DNA of 64,000 nt from Lysobacterales bacterium (GTDB taxonomy: Bacteria > Pseudomonadota > Gammaproteobacteria > Xanthomonadales > SZUA-36): NCBI GenBank assembly GCA_014238945.1, contig JABAAB010000115.1, positions 62,001 to 126,000 of the forward strand. Direction: 5' to 3'. Made by a program: the position numbers and the translations under genes. Positions 16,536 to 26,450 of this stretch are shown here, one piece after another; position 1 is the stretch's first letter; every line of letters starts with the position of its first letter. The notes under the pieces were generated by a model that saw nothing but the letters and a program-made list of their open reading frames with translations, was not told the DNA's origin and did no database searches.

Positions 16536-17903
16536 ATGAATCCCAATTACAATCCTGTCAGTGGGAAAATATTACCGGTTTTTCTGCACTACGCGGTGCC
16601 TTCCGTCATCGGCATACTGGCAGCCACTTCGGCCGGTGTCATTGACGGAATTTTCGTGGGTAACTACGTGGGTGCAACAGCGCTTGCAGCCATCAACATA
16701 AGTTTGCCGGTATTTGCCCTGTTCGCGGGGGTGGTGTTCATGTTGGCTGTCGGGGGATCGGTCATGTGCGGCAAATACATGGGTGAAAAAAACCCTTCTG
16801 CAGCCTCCGCCATATTCAGCAAGACCCTGTACGCCAGCCTGGCTATGGCCGTGCTGCTTTCAACCGGCTGCCTGTTGTTTCTTGATCAGGTGGTTTTATT
16901 GCTGGGAGCCAATGCCGAACTGCAACCGCTGGTCCATATCTACCTGATGATTATCCTGTTCGCTGCCCCCTTGCTGATACTGGGTCTGACCCTGGACTAC
17001 TTCGTGCGCATCGATGGCCGTCCGTTGCTTGCTTCATTTGCGCTGCTTGCATTTGCAGTCATCAATATCGGTCTGGACTGGTTGTTCATCGTACACTGGC
17101 ATTGGGGTCTTAATGGAGCGGCCTGGGCAACGGCCATTGCCGAGGGCTTAATCTTTTTTATTCTGCTCGGTCACTTTTTCTCTGATCAATGCAGCTTGCG
17201 TCTGGTGCGGGTACGGGATGGCTGGAACGACCTGTTGAAGGCGGCCTGGAATGGTTTCTCGGAATTTGCCAACGAGATGTCCATCGGTTTGCTCACCCTG
17301 CTGTTCAACTGGGTGATGATCAAGCGCCTCGGCGTGGAAGGGGTGGCCGCCTTTACCATTATCGGTTACCTGTTGTTTATCGGTCTTGAACTTTGTTACG
17401 GAATCTCCGAATCCCTGCAACCCCTGGTGAGCAAAAATCTAGGTGCCAGGCAACCCCAGCGGATCGTTGCATTCGCCGTGACCGCCCTGGTATCTGCCCT
17501 GTTCATTGGGCTGTGTGCGTGCGTCCTGTTCGTGTTCTTTCCCCAGACCCTCATCGCCATGTTCCTGCGCGAGGGCGAGGACAAAACCGTTGAAATTGCA
17601 CTCGCGTTCATTTCGGTATTCTGGCCGGCTTTCATATTCAATGGTATGAACATCACCATGGCATCTTATTTTACCGCCCTGCACAAACCGGTTCAGTCCA
17701 CGGTCATTGCACTGTCCCGCAGCCTGGTACTACCCGCCCTGGGTCTGATTTTGTTACCCATCTGGTTTGGCGATATGGGTGTTTATATTGCCATACCCAT
17801 CGCTGAGGCATTGACCTTCCTGTTCGCCTTGTTGTTGCTGTTCATCTACCGGCCGGTAACGATCGTGCAGCAACTGGTCGAAGACAGAACCCGGTATACA
17901 TAA
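16536..17903 (+). CDS. MATE-family efflux transporter
   Basis: A 12-helix inner-membrane antiporter of about 455 residues. Two MatE repeats can be seen, the first with 'IGILAATSAGVIDGIFVGNYVGATALAAINISLP' character at its start and the second from 'FANEMSIGLLTLLFNWVMIKRLG' with 'FTIIGYLLFIGLELCYGISESLQPLVSKN'. It expels cationic compounds in exchange for sodium or protons. I start at the ATG at 16536, directly before the conserved N-terminus; an upstream GTG at 16497 adds 13 unlikely residues. It is convergent with the flavodoxin-like gene at 17915. Confidence 0.88.
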   Translation: MNPNYNPVSGKILPVFLHYAVPSVIGILAATSAGVIDGIFVGNYVGATALAAINISLPVFALFAGVVFMLAVGGSVMCGKYMGEKNPSAASAIFSKTLYASLAMAVLLSTGCLLFLDQVVLLLGANAELQPLVHIYLMIILFAAPLLILGLTLDYFVRIDGRPLLASFALLAFAVINIGLDWLFIVHWHWGLNGAAWATAIAEGLIFFILLGHFFSDQCSLRLVRVRDGWNDLLKAAWNGFSEFANEMSIGLLTLLFNWVMIKRLGVEGVAAFTIIGYLLFIGLELCYGISESLQPLVSKNLGARQPQRIVAFAVTALVSALFIGLCACVLFVFFPQTLIAMFLREGEDKTVEIALAFISVFWPAFIFNGMNITMASYFTALHKPVQSTVIALSRSLVLPALGLILLPIWFGDMGVYIAIPIAEALTFLFALLLLFIYRPVTIVQQLVEDRTRYT

Positions 17904-17914
17904 AACCGGGATGC

Positions 17915-18376
17915 TTAAAAAATTCCGGCCTCAAGACCGGCTGCCATCGTCATGCCGAGTTCCTCACACTGGTCAATAAACTCATCCTGCCAGGTACCAC
18001 AGCAAATGAGGGGTTTTTGCACCGGTTTCCAGGCAAGTCCTTTTGCAATACGCTCGATGCTCGTCCGCGCACCAAGACCATCATTGCCGGCACGGATGAA
18101 CAGGGCGAAGGGCAAGGCCTCGGTATGTTCCAGGCAGGGATAATAGATGCGGTCAAAAAAATCCTTCATCGCACCACTCATATAACCGAAATTCTCGGTG
18201 GTGCCCAGGATGATCCCATCGGCTCTCAGGACTTCATCGGGACCCGTCTGGAGCGGTTGCGTGAACCTGACTTCGATTCCTTCAATTTCGGTATGGGATG
18301 CACCGTCCACAACCGCCGTGGTCATTGCCCGTGTATTGGCTGATGGGATATGCGAAACAATCAGCAAATTTTTCAT
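17915..18376 (-). CDS. Flavodoxin-fold NAD(P)H-dependent FMN protein
   Basis: A 153-residue protein with the flavodoxin fold: 'NLLIVSHIPSANTRAM' forms the phosphate-binding loop (atypical, without the usual S/T-x-T-G-x-T), 'GIILGTTENFGYMSGAMKDFFDRIYYPC' binds the flavin ring, and 'GNDGLGARTSIERIAKGL' follows. It probably binds FMN and transfers electrons or reduces quinones. The stop overlaps an A-run and a CCGG...CCGG repeat that could weakly terminate transcription. It lies beside the large FAD/GcvT gene on the same strand, 73 bases after... downstream of it, and could be co-transcribed. Confidence 0.75.
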   Translation of the reverse strand: MKNLLIVSHIPSANTRAMTTAVVDGASHTEIEGIEVRFTQPLQTGPDEVLRADGIILGTTENFGYMSGAMKDFFDRIYYPCLEHTEALPFALFIRAGNDGLGARTSIERIAKGLAWKPVQKPLICCGTWQDEFIDQCEELGMTMAAGLEAGIF

Positions 18377-18449
18377 TTTGCGTTGATGTCCCCTGACAAC
18401 AAATGGCTACTTGCATCTGCCACAGTTCTATTTGCATATGACACTTTGT

Positions 18450-20885
18450 TCAATCCTTCATACGCAGACCGGTCGGGTCGTAAACAGCTTTGTCAAGCAA
18501 CACTGCAGGGCATTTTCTCCCCAGTATCTCCACCAAAAATTCATTGCCGGGTTGGTGAAACTCCAAGGTAAGAAAACCCAGGGCAAGACTCTTTCCGACA
18601 TGGTAACCGTACCCTCCAGAGGTCACGTACCCGGCAAGCCGGTCGTGATGGTAGATGGGCTCACCACCATAGGCGTCGGTGTCCGTGGTATCGACGACAA
18701 ACGTGCCGATTTTTTCCCTGGGGCCTTTCTCCCATTGATCCATCAGCGCTTCACGACCACAGAATTCAGGCTTGGAGGTGGCGATAAATCGATCCATACC
18801 GCACTCATTGGGATAATAATCCGAGGCGATCTCCAGACCCCAGCTTGGGAAACTCTTTTCCAGTCTCAGGGACATCAGTGCATGTGAACCGGCCAGGTGC
18901 AGTCCAAATTCGGCACCGGCTGTCATCAGTTTATGGAATACATCGACCTGCCGGTCAGCCGGAAAATAGAGCTCATAACCCAGTTCACCGGTGAAGGACA
19001 CCCGCAGGGCAATGGCCTGCGTGGAGCCTGCAAGGTCCAGCAGGCGTCCGGAAAGGAATGGGAAGTGCTCATTGGAGACTACCTCGCCGGTTATTTTCTG
19101 TAATACATCGCGTGCCCTGGGTCCGGCAATATGCAGACCCGAGTAATCACTGGTCAGGTTTTCCAGTTTGACACCCGTGGCGGGAAGCCGGGATGAAAAC
19201 CAGCGCATATGAATACCTGCCATGCCACCGGCACCTACCAGCAGAAACAACTGTTCACCGAGACGTGTCAGTGTAAAGTCGCCGATAACCTGTCCCTTCG
19301 GACTCAGCATGGGCATCAGCGCAGTTTTGCCAATGGCGCTTGGAATGCGGTTCGCAAACAGCTGATCGAGCCAGTATTCGGCAGCTGGACCGCTGATGCG
19401 GTACTTGGCGAAGGTGGAAAACTCGAACAGCCCCACACTTTCGCGGACCGCCAAAGCCTCTTCGCCGACCGCGTCGAACCAGTTGGCCCGTTCATAACGA
19501 TAGCGTGGCGTTTGTTCATCCTCGTTACGGGCAAAATAGACCGGGTCTTCCCAACCGTTGTATTCCGCGAAGACCGCACCCGATTGCTTCAGCAGATCAT
19601 GGATTGGCGTTTTTTGCAGGGGTCTGCCCGCGGCGTAATCCTGGTAGGGATAGACCCGGGCGCTGCGGTGTTCGTACCAGTATTTTGTGCGGGCTTTTGT
19701 ATAGGCCTTGTCGGCCCAGGGTCCAAACCGTGCCACGTCCCAGAAACTGATATCCATACCCGGTTCGCCTTCCAGGATCCATTCGGCCAGGACCTTGCCG
19801 ATACCCGGTCCCTGGTTAAAACCGGTCATCACACCGGTGGCACAGAAGTAATTGGTCAGTGCGGGGTGCGGTCCCAGCAGGGGGCCGAGGTCGGGTGAGA
19901 AAATCATTGGGCCATTGATGATCCTTTTTATACCGGCGCTTTCCAGGCAGGGGACACGCTCCATCGCCAGCAGCAGGTTATCCTCCATCCGACCGAGGTC
20001 GTTGGGCAACAGTTCGTGACCGAAATCCAGCGGTGTACCTTGCTCGGCCCAGTGCACACATTTGGATTCATAAGCACCCACCAGCAGACCGTCCGCTTCG
20101 GGCCGCATATACACATTGGCTTCCGAAAAACTGATGGCCTGCAGCCTGGTCTTCATCGCCTGTATTTCAGGGATCGCCCCGGTCACCATGTAGTGGTGTT
20201 CCACCGGCATCAGAGGCATGGTGATACCCGCCAGGGCCGCCACCTCACGTGCCCACAAACCCGCTGCATTGACCAGATATTCGCAATGCAGGGTCCCCCG
20301 AGTGGTGGTTATATCCCAGCCACCATCACCACGCTGTGTGGTTCCGGTGACCGGTGTAAAACGATGAATGGTGGCTCCGTATTTGCGTGCTGCCTTGGCA
20401 AAGGCCTGGGTTACGCTGGCCGGATCGCAGAATCCGGCATCCGGTTCGTACAGTACTGCCCGTAACCCATCTTCCTTCAGTATCGGCGCCATTTCACAGG
20501 CTTCGCGGGGAGATAAAAACTCTGCCATCAGGTCATGTCTGCGGCCCTGACTGCGGATGATCTTGAGCGATTTTTCCTCTTCTTTACTGCAGGCCAGCCA
20601 CAGTTCACCGGTCCGGTGAAAACCGCAATTCTGATCGCTTTCCTGTTCCAGTGTCGCGTACAGGTCGAGTGCGTATTTCTGCAGCACGGATGCGTTGGAC
20701 GGGCTGGTTAATGAATACAGGCTACCGGCCGCGTGCCAGGAGGATCCGGCGGTCAGTTCATCTCGCTCGAGTAACATAACGTCACGACAGCCCGCCTTTG
20801 CAAGGTGATACGCGATACTGCAACCTACCACGCCGCCACCGATCACGATGACCTGGGCAGTTGTACCGTCAAGTGTCTGGTTCAC
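18450..20885 (-). CDS. FAD-dependent oxidoreductase/GcvT fusion (dimethylglycine dehydrogenase-like)
   Basis: An 811-residue cytoplasmic flavoenzyme. The DAO/FAD domain (about 10-370) begins with 'VIVIGGGVVGCSIAYHLAKAG'; 'HAAGSLYSL' with its His fits the covalent-FAD region of DMGDH and sarcosine dehydrogenase. A linker domain (about 375-430) and a GcvT aminomethyltransferase domain (about 440-800) follow, with 'FTGELGYELYFPAD' near the folate site. The family N-demethylates dimethylglycine or sarcosine and gives methylene-tetrahydrofolate. Divergent from soxBDAG over about 225 bases, so the two units probably serve one pathway. The exact substrate is inferred from context, not proved. Confidence 0.82.
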   Translation of the reverse strand: MNQTLDGTTAQVIVIGGGVVGCSIAYHLAKAGCRDVMLLERDELTAGSSWHAAGSLYSLTSPSNASVLQKYALDLYATLEQESDQNCGFHRTGELWLACSKEEEKSLKIIRSQGRRHDLMAEFLSPREACEMAPILKEDGLRAVLYEPDAGFCDPASVTQAFAKAARKYGATIHRFTPVTGTTQRGDGGWDITTTRGTLHCEYLVNAAGLWAREVAALAGITMPLMPVEHHYMVTGAIPEIQAMKTRLQAISFSEANVYMRPEADGLLVGAYESKCVHWAEQGTPLDFGHELLPNDLGRMEDNLLLAMERVPCLESAGIKRIINGPMIFSPDLGPLLGPHPALTNYFCATGVMTGFNQGPGIGKVLAEWILEGEPGMDISFWDVARFGPWADKAYTKARTKYWYEHRSARVYPYQDYAAGRPLQKTPIHDLLKQSGAVFAEYNGWEDPVYFARNEDEQTPRYRYERANWFDAVGEEALAVRESVGLFEFSTFAKYRISGPAAEYWLDQLFANRIPSAIGKTALMPMLSPKGQVIGDFTLTRLGEQLFLLVGAGGMAGIHMRWFSSRLPATGVKLENLTSDYSGLHIAGPRARDVLQKITGEVVSNEHFPFLSGRLLDLAGSTQAIALRVSFTGELGYELYFPADRQVDVFHKLMTAGAEFGLHLAGSHALMSLRLEKSFPSWGLEIASDYYPNECGMDRFIATSKPEFCGREALMDQWEKGPREKIGTFVVDTTDTDAYGGEPIYHHDRLAGYVTSGGYGYHVGKSLALGFLTLEFHQPGNEFLVEILGRKCPAVLLDKAVYDPTGLRMKD

Positions 20886-21110
20886 CAGTAGTTCCTCGTT
20901 GCAAGCCGGATCCGTCGCGGTACGTTAGCGCCCCCAAAAGGTCGGGTCAACCCAGGAAGACACATGGTCGGTATTGGTGATCCGCTTTCCCGGTAGCTAT
21001 CAGACCGCCCCCGGAAGGAGCCCGATGCCGGTGATTGCCCGGGCTATAGCAGCGTGGCAATATAGCGCATCCCGTGTTGAGATACATTCGCTATTGATGA
21101 ACCAAAGCCC
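20886..21110. other. Divergent control region between DMGDH-like gene and soxB
   Basis: About 225 bases with no gene. It holds a GC-rich hairpin: AGCCCG (21019-21024) pairs with CGGGCT (21040-21045). No T-run follows, so it is not a terminator. I looked for glycine and folate riboswitch cores and saw none. Regulation is probably at this site for both directions, but no operator is clear. Confidence 0.4.
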
Positions 21111-22367
21111 ATGCGAAATTATTCATCCTACGCACTGATCAAAAACGCACTGACCGGCAACACGCGCTGGACACCCGCCTGGCGCAACGCCAGACCCAGG
21201 AAGAATTACGAGGTCATCATCATCGGTGGTGGGGGACATGGTCTCGCCACCGCGTACTATCTGGCAAAAAACCATGGCATCACCGACGTGGCCGTGCTGG
21301 ACAAGGGCTGGATCGGTGGTGGCAATACCGGTCGTAACACCACCATCATCCGTTCCGATTACCTGTTGGAGGAAAATGCCGGTCTCTATGACTTTTCATT
21401 GGGTCTGTGGGCGGGTCTATCCCGGGAACTCAATTTCAACCTGATGTTTTCCGAACGAGGGGCCGTTACTTTGGCGCACAGCGAAGCGCACTTGAACCAG
21501 CTGGCCCGATTGGCCAACGCCATGCTTTTGAGAGGGGTTAATGCGGAACTGCTGACCCGAGAAGAGGTGCTGAAGGAAATACCAGTGCTGGATGGCGGAG
21601 CCGGAACCCGCTGGCCGGTAGAAGGTGCATTTCGACAACCAGAAGCAGGTACCGCCCGTCATGATGCAGTGGTCTGGGGTTATGCACGTGCTGCAGACAG
21701 CCTGGGTGTGGATATTGTGGAGCAGTGCGAAGTGGTCGGGATGAACATGGAAAAGGGCCGCATCAAGGGGGTACAGACCAGCCAGGGCGTGATTGCTGCC
21801 GACAAGGTTGCGATCGTGGTTGCAGGTCATACATCAACGGTGGCTGCACTGGCTGGATTGACGCTGCCGGTCGAGTCCCACCTGCTACAGGCAATGGTGT
21901 CAGAGCCGATCAAGCCGGTGCTGGATACCGTGGTGATGTCGATGGCCTATGACGGTTATGTCAGTCAGACCAACAAGGGTGAAATAGTCATGGGGGCCGA
22001 ACTGGATGGGTATCCGAGTTACAGCCAGCGGGGTAACCTGCCTCGAATCGAAGACTGCGTGCGTTATACCCTCACCATGTTCCCGAGTTTTTCGGGTCTT
22101 CGCCTGATGCGTAGCTGGGCCGGTATCAATGACATGACCATGGATGGCTCACCGCTGATCGGTCCGACACCGGTGGATGGTCTTTATATCAATGGTGGCT
22201 GGTGTTATGGCGGATTCAAGACGATCCCGGGTTCCGGTTGGGCCTTTGCGGACACGCTTGCCCATGATCGCGCTCATCGGCTAGTCGAACCCTACCGACT
22301 GGACCGCTTCAATACAGGTCACACCATCAATGAAAACGGGCACGGGCCTTTGCCCCAGCACCACTAG
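21111..22367 (+). CDS. soxB: Sarcosine oxidase beta subunit
   Basis: A 418-residue FAD/FMN subunit of heterotetrameric sarcosine oxidase. The FAD site is 'VIIIGGGGHGLATAYYLAKNHG' (about 36-57). 'ARHDAVVWGYARAA' carries the His (H184) that covalently binds FMN in the family. The C-terminal 'DGSPLIGPTPVDGLYINGGWCYGGFK' is conserved. The enzyme oxidises sarcosine to glycine, passing the methyl carbon to tetrahydrofolate and electrons to oxygen. It heads the canonical B-D-A-G gene order. The usual companions glyA, folD and purU are not in the window. Confidence 0.95.
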   Translation: MRNYSSYALIKNALTGNTRWTPAWRNARPRKNYEVIIIGGGGHGLATAYYLAKNHGITDVAVLDKGWIGGGNTGRNTTIIRSDYLLEENAGLYDFSLGLWAGLSRELNFNLMFSERGAVTLAHSEAHLNQLARLANAMLLRGVNAELLTREEVLKEIPVLDGGAGTRWPVEGAFRQPEAGTARHDAVVWGYARAADSLGVDIVEQCEVVGMNMEKGRIKGVQTSQGVIAADKVAIVVAGHTSTVAALAGLTLPVESHLLQAMVSEPIKPVLDTVVMSMAYDGYVSQTNKGEIVMGAELDGYPSYSQRGNLPRIEDCVRYTLTMFPSFSGLRLMRSWAGINDMTMDGSPLIGPTPVDGLYINGGWCYGGFKTIPGSGWAFADTLAHDRAHRLVEPYRLDRFNTGHTINENGHGPLPQHH

Positions 22368-22377
22368 GATCAGCGGC

Positions 22378-22671
22378 ATGCAGGAAATCAGATGTCCATG
22401 GTGTGGCCCCCGTGTGCAAACAGAGTTTGAATATTACTGCGACGATAGTTTGCTGACTGAGGTGTGGGGCAGTGAGGCGGTGCAGCAAAATCTGGACAGG
22501 GTGTTCCTGCGCAGCAACCATCTGGGTTACCACCAGGAGATCTGGCAACACACCCATGGTTGCCGGGGTTGGCTCAGAGTCCTGCGTCATAACCTGACCC
22601 ACGAAATCAAGGAAAGTCAGCCATTGGGTTCAAACCCTGTTGTTGACAAAGACGGACGAATGCAATCGTGA
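22378..22671 (+). CDS. soxD: Sarcosine oxidase delta subunit
   Basis: A 97-residue zinc-binding subunit. Ligands are C6 and C9 in 'IRCPWCGPR' and the His/Cys of 'WQHTHGCRGW' further on, as in known SoxD. I start at the ATG at 22378, in the family's usual place 'MQEIRCPWC'; a longer frame reaches upstream to 22330 inside soxB and is not likely. Its TGA overlaps the soxA GTG by three bases, so the two are translationally coupled. Confidence 0.93.
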   Translation: MQEIRCPWCGPRVQTEFEYYCDDSLLTEVWGSEAVQQNLDRVFLRSNHLGYHQEIWQHTHGCRGWLRVLRHNLTHEIKESQPLGSNPVVDKDGRMQS

Positions 22672-25600
22672 GTTTGCAGCCAATGCGGATGTCACAGGGA
22701 GGCCTGATTGATCGTGGGCGCATCCTGAATTTCAGTTTTAATGGTCGGTCCTTACAAGGTCATCCGGGAGATTCACTGGCCTCCGCCCTGATTGCCAATG
22801 GCATCAGGCTGGTGGGTCGCAGTTTCAAGTATCATCGTCCCCGTGGTATTTTTTCTGCCGGGTCCGAGGAACCCAACGCGATGTTGCGGATTGGTCCTGA
22901 AGCCACCGCCGAACCCAACACAAGGGCAACGCAGACTCCATTGTATGAAGGCCTGCAGGCGCGCAGTCAAAACCACTGGCCTTCGCTTGAAGTTGATCTT
23001 CTGAGTATCAACAATCTGCTATCACCTGTTTTTTCCACCGGTTTTTACAACAAGACGTTTATTTCTCCCAGAAAACTCTGGCCCGTCTATGAAAAGATGC
23101 TGCGTCATATTGCCGGTCATGGCCGGGCACCCGGGCAACGGGGCCCGGAGCAATTTGAACAATGCTTTAGCCATTGTGATGTACTGATTATCGGTGCAGG
23201 TCCGGCGGGACTCGCCGCCGCCAGGCGACTGGCCAGCACCGATTTGCGTGTTGTTGTTGTCGATGAGTGTGAGCGGCCAGGTGGATGGTTGTTGAAGGAA
23301 AATACGAGCATCGATGGTAGCAATGGTACCGACTGGTGTGATCGGATTACCCGGCAGTTGAGTGCCGCTGAGAATGTCACGTTGCTCTACCTGACCACGG
23401 CCTTCGGTTTCTACGATCACAACCTGGTTGCACTGGCTGAGCGGCTACCGTCAGGTGCGGCGACTTTTTCCCAGCGTCTGCACCGGGTCCGAGCGAAGCA
23501 GGTTGTCTTTGCGACCGGCTCCATCGAACGACCACTGGTGTTTGCCAACAACGACCTGCCCGGCATCATGCTGGCCGGTGCGGCGAGGGCGTATCTGAAT
23601 CAGTTTGCTGCAAAAGTTGGTCAACGCATGGTGATTTATACCAACAATGACAGTGCTTACCGTAGTGCTGTTGACCTGTCTGATGCGGGTGTAGATGTTG
23701 CCGCGGTCGCGGATCTGCGTGAAGCCCCCCACGCCAGTGCCATTGCCCGGTTGAGTGAGCGTGGCATATCGCTGTACAAGGGTGCCAGGATCGCCGCTCA
23801 TGGACGCAGGCATCTGCGATCTGTAAGACTGTGTCACAGCGGTTCTGAACAGGCATTACAACTGGACTGCGATACGCTGGCTGTATCGGGTGGCTGGACA
23901 CCGACCCTGCATCTGCATTCACAATCCGGTGGTGCAGTTCGTTTTGAACCCCAATTGGATACTTTCGTTCCCGGCACACCGAAACAAGCTACCGTTGCCG
24001 CCGGAGCGGTCAATGGTCTGCATGGGTTGCAGGAATGCCTTGATGACGGTGAGCGGGCAGCGGTGACCATTGCCAAGCGATTTGGTCTGGTAACCGGAGC
24101 CCCGAATGGCAGGTCAATCGATCCTTCCAATGAGTCGGTCGAGAACCAGTTGCTATTTGATACCGACTGCCCAGCCGTGAAAGTGGTGAATCAGCACAAG
24201 GCAAGGCGTCGAGGAATAGGAGCCAGTGGAAAATATTTTGTGGATTTTCAAAACGACGTCACCATCAGTGATGTGCGTCAGGCATACCGGGAAAGCTATG
24301 TGTCGGTTGAGCACCTGAAACGTTACACGACCCTGGGGATGGGAACAGATCAGGGTAAGACTTCAAACCTGAATGGACTCGATCTGCTGGCAGGACTACG
24401 AGAGGAGCCAGTACCCAAGGTGGGTATTACAACCTTCCGGCCACCTTACACACCCGTCACCTTGGGTTTGCTGGCCGGTCAAAGTCAAGGCGCACACCTG
24501 TCGCCCACGCGGAAAACAGTGTTGCATGCAAAGCATGAACAAGCCGGGGCGGTATTTGATTTTAATGGGCTGTGGCTGCGCCCTCGTTGCTATCTGCGTC
24601 ACGGGGAGACCGAGGAAACTGCCATCGGTCGTGAAATCAGGGCTGTGCGTGAGGGCGTGGGTATGACCGATGTATCCACGCTTGGGAAATTCGAGATCCA
24701 GGGTGCTGATTGTGCTGAATTTCTCAATCGAGTTTACATCGGCAACATGGACACACTGGTATCAGGCCGTTGCCGCTATGGTCTGATGTTAAGCGATGAC
24801 GGTATGGTACTCGATGACGGTACGGTCACACGACTGGACCAACAGCATTACTTCATCACCACCTCTACCGGGCATGCAGAGCACGTTCTACAACATTTGG
24901 AGTTCCTGTTGGACGTCCTCTGGCCGGAGCTCGATGTCAATCTGGTGGCGGTCACCGAACAATGGGCCGGGGTTGCAGTGGCGGGCCCTGCCAGCAGAAA
25001 ACTGTTGCGTCAATTAGCCGGTTCCGACACCGAAGTGCTGGAGTCGGTGCCCTACATGGGCTATGCGTCGATTGAACTGGAGGAATCTGGCCAGTGTATC
25101 AAAGCCAGGTTGTTGCGTATCAGTTACTCGGGTGAGATGGCCTATGAAATTTACGTCCCGGCACACTCCGCCACGCATGTGTGGGAATTAATATTGAACC
25201 ACGGACCAGGCTTTGACCTGCAGCCCTATGGTATGGATGCCATGGATGTATTGCGTATCGAAAAAGGCTTTATTGTTGTTGGTGCCGATGCGGACGGGCG
25301 TACAACCCCGATGGATATTGGCATGGGTGCCATGCTGTCAAAAACCAAGCATTTTATCGGCCGGCATGCTCTGACCCGTCCGGCCATGCACGAGTCTGGT
25401 CGTTTTCAACTGGTGGGATTGCAGGCCGTGAATTACCAGGATGGATTGTTTGAAGGTGCGCAGTTAACCAGGCTTGCGGGTGACCGTGGCTATGGCGCGT
25501 CCATCGGCCACATCTCCTCGGCCGGTTTCAGTCCCCTGCTGCAACGTCATGTAGCACTGGCATTGGTCAGGGACGGCCGCAAGCACCTGGGCCAAACCAT

Positions 25601-25700
25601 ATACAGCCAGGACCCGGCCCGTGCTTGTCCCACACCGGTTGGGGTGACGATCGTTGAACCCTGTGCGTACGACCCTGAGGGAGCGCGTCTCAGACGCTGA
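22668..25700 (+). CDS. soxA: Sarcosine oxidase alpha subunit
   Basis: A 1010-residue subunit, normal length. An N-terminal small ferredoxin-like domain ('FSFNGRSLQGHPGDSLASALIANG') is followed by the NAD-binding fold with 'DVLIIGAGPAGLAAARRLAS' (about 168-187) and a C-terminal GcvT-like folate domain (about 600-1000, 'ISYSGEMAYEIYVPA'). It binds NAD and tetrahydrofolate. The start is GTG at 22668, overlapping the soxD stop. It ends 10 bases before soxG. Confidence 0.95.
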   Translation: MSLQPMRMSQGGLIDRGRILNFSFNGRSLQGHPGDSLASALIANGIRLVGRSFKYHRPRGIFSAGSEEPNAMLRIGPEATAEPNTRATQTPLYEGLQARSQNHWPSLEVDLLSINNLLSPVFSTGFYNKTFISPRKLWPVYEKMLRHIAGHGRAPGQRGPEQFEQCFSHCDVLIIGAGPAGLAAARRLASTDLRVVVVDECERPGGWLLKENTSIDGSNGTDWCDRITRQLSAAENVTLLYLTTAFGFYDHNLVALAERLPSGAATFSQRLHRVRAKQVVFATGSIERPLVFANNDLPGIMLAGAARAYLNQFAAKVGQRMVIYTNNDSAYRSAVDLSDAGVDVAAVADLREAPHASAIARLSERGISLYKGARIAAHGRRHLRSVRLCHSGSEQALQLDCDTLAVSGGWTPTLHLHSQSGGAVRFEPQLDTFVPGTPKQATVAAGAVNGLHGLQECLDDGERAAVTIAKRFGLVTGAPNGRSIDPSNESVENQLLFDTDCPAVKVVNQHKARRRGIGASGKYFVDFQNDVTISDVRQAYRESYVSVEHLKRYTTLGMGTDQGKTSNLNGLDLLAGLREEPVPKVGITTFRPPYTPVTLGLLAGQSQGAHLSPTRKTVLHAKHEQAGAVFDFNGLWLRPRCYLRHGETEETAIGREIRAVREGVGMTDVSTLGKFEIQGADCAEFLNRVYIGNMDTLVSGRCRYGLMLSDDGMVLDDGTVTRLDQQHYFITTSTGHAEHVLQHLEFLLDVLWPELDVNLVAVTEQWAGVAVAGPASRKLLRQLAGSDTEVLESVPYMGYASIELEESGQCIKARLLRISYSGEMAYEIYVPAHSATHVWELILNHGPGFDLQPYGMDAMDVLRIEKGFIVVGADADGRTTPMDIGMGAMLSKTKHFIGRHALTRPAMHESGRFQLVGLQAVNYQDGLFEGAQLTRLAGDRGYGASIGHISSAGFSPLLQRHVALALVRDGRKHLGQTIYSQDPARACPTPVGVTIVEPCAYDPEGARLRR

Positions 25701-25710
25701 GTAACAGGAA

Positions 25711-26241
25711 ATGACAAAACTCCAATCATCAATACAAATCCCGGTCCGCAACACCTTGGCTCCAGGGGTTACATTGCGGCAATACACGGGCTATTCGCTG
25801 CTCCACTTCATGACCCGCGGGGATCGAGACAAAGCCACTGAATTACTGGCCAGGCAACTCAATATGAGTATCCCGACCTGTCCCAACACGGCCATCAGCC
25901 ACACCAACGGCATGCGGGTCTTATGTTTCGGCGATAAACGCTGGCTGGTGCATGCACCGGTTCCTGACTGGAAGCTTGAACCCGTAGAGGGTTGTGCTGT
26001 TACCGATTTATCTGACAGCCGTGTGCTCTTTTGCATAAAGGGAGAACCGGTGAGAGAGCAGTTGGCACGCGTTTGCACCCTGGACCTGGCGTCCAGTGCC
26101 TGTGCCCCGGGTGGTTGTGCGCTCACACAATTTGAGCAGATACCGGTTTTGCTGCACGTCAACGACAATTGCAGCTATGATTTGTATGTCGAGAACAGTT
26201 TTTCCGAAGACCTGATGCGGGTGTTGACGGTTAAAAAGTGA
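25711..26241 (+). CDS. soxG: Sarcosine oxidase gamma subunit
   Basis: A 176-residue SoxG-like subunit. The matching parts are 'DLSDSRVLFCIKGEPVREQLARVCTLDL', 'CALTQFEQIPVLLHV' and the last third 'NDNCSYDLYVENSFSEDLMRVL'. It is shorter than some (about 190-200). It closes the soxBDAG operon, and a 7-bp stem (26239-26261) begins at its stop codon. Confidence 0.9.
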   Translation: MTKLQSSIQIPVRNTLAPGVTLRQYTGYSLLHFMTRGDRDKATELLARQLNMSIPTCPNTAISHTNGMRVLCFGDKRWLVHAPVPDWKLEPVEGCAVTDLSDSRVLFCIKGEPVREQLARVCTLDLASSACAPGGCALTQFEQIPVLLHVNDNCSYDLYVENSFSEDLMRVLTVKK

Positions 26242-26261
26242 CAACTCCTTAATTGTTGTCA
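26239..26261 (+). terminator. Hairpin at end of soxBDAG, no T-run
   Basis: TGACAAC (26239-26245) pairs with GTTGTCA (26255-26261) across a nine-base loop; the first arm includes the soxG stop codon. CCCC follows rather than T, so classic Rho-independent termination is doubtful. It may protect the 3' end or stop transcription weakly. Confidence 0.35.
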
Positions 26262-26450
26262 TCCCCGTATGCAACCCTGGTGATCATGGGTCACAAAGGT
26301 CCATTGAGTCTCCAGGCAAGGTCAATATCTGTAGCATTTCAGTGCTGTCCATGTGTTCAAACCGGTCGTAAGCATTCCATAGCCTGAAATTTCCCCATTT
26401 CCCCCGGTCATGGTACTGTGCGGGGACGACAGCCAGCAGGTAGCAGGTAA

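Noticed and set aside
18411-20550. Plus-strand ORFs up to 229 codons opposite the FAD/GcvT gene
   Set aside because: The minus strand carries an 811-codon frame with clear domains; the others are antisense shadows.
20886-21110. Glycine or folate riboswitch between the divergent one-carbon genes
   Set aside because: The conserved cores of these riboswitches are not seen; only a simple GC hairpin is present.
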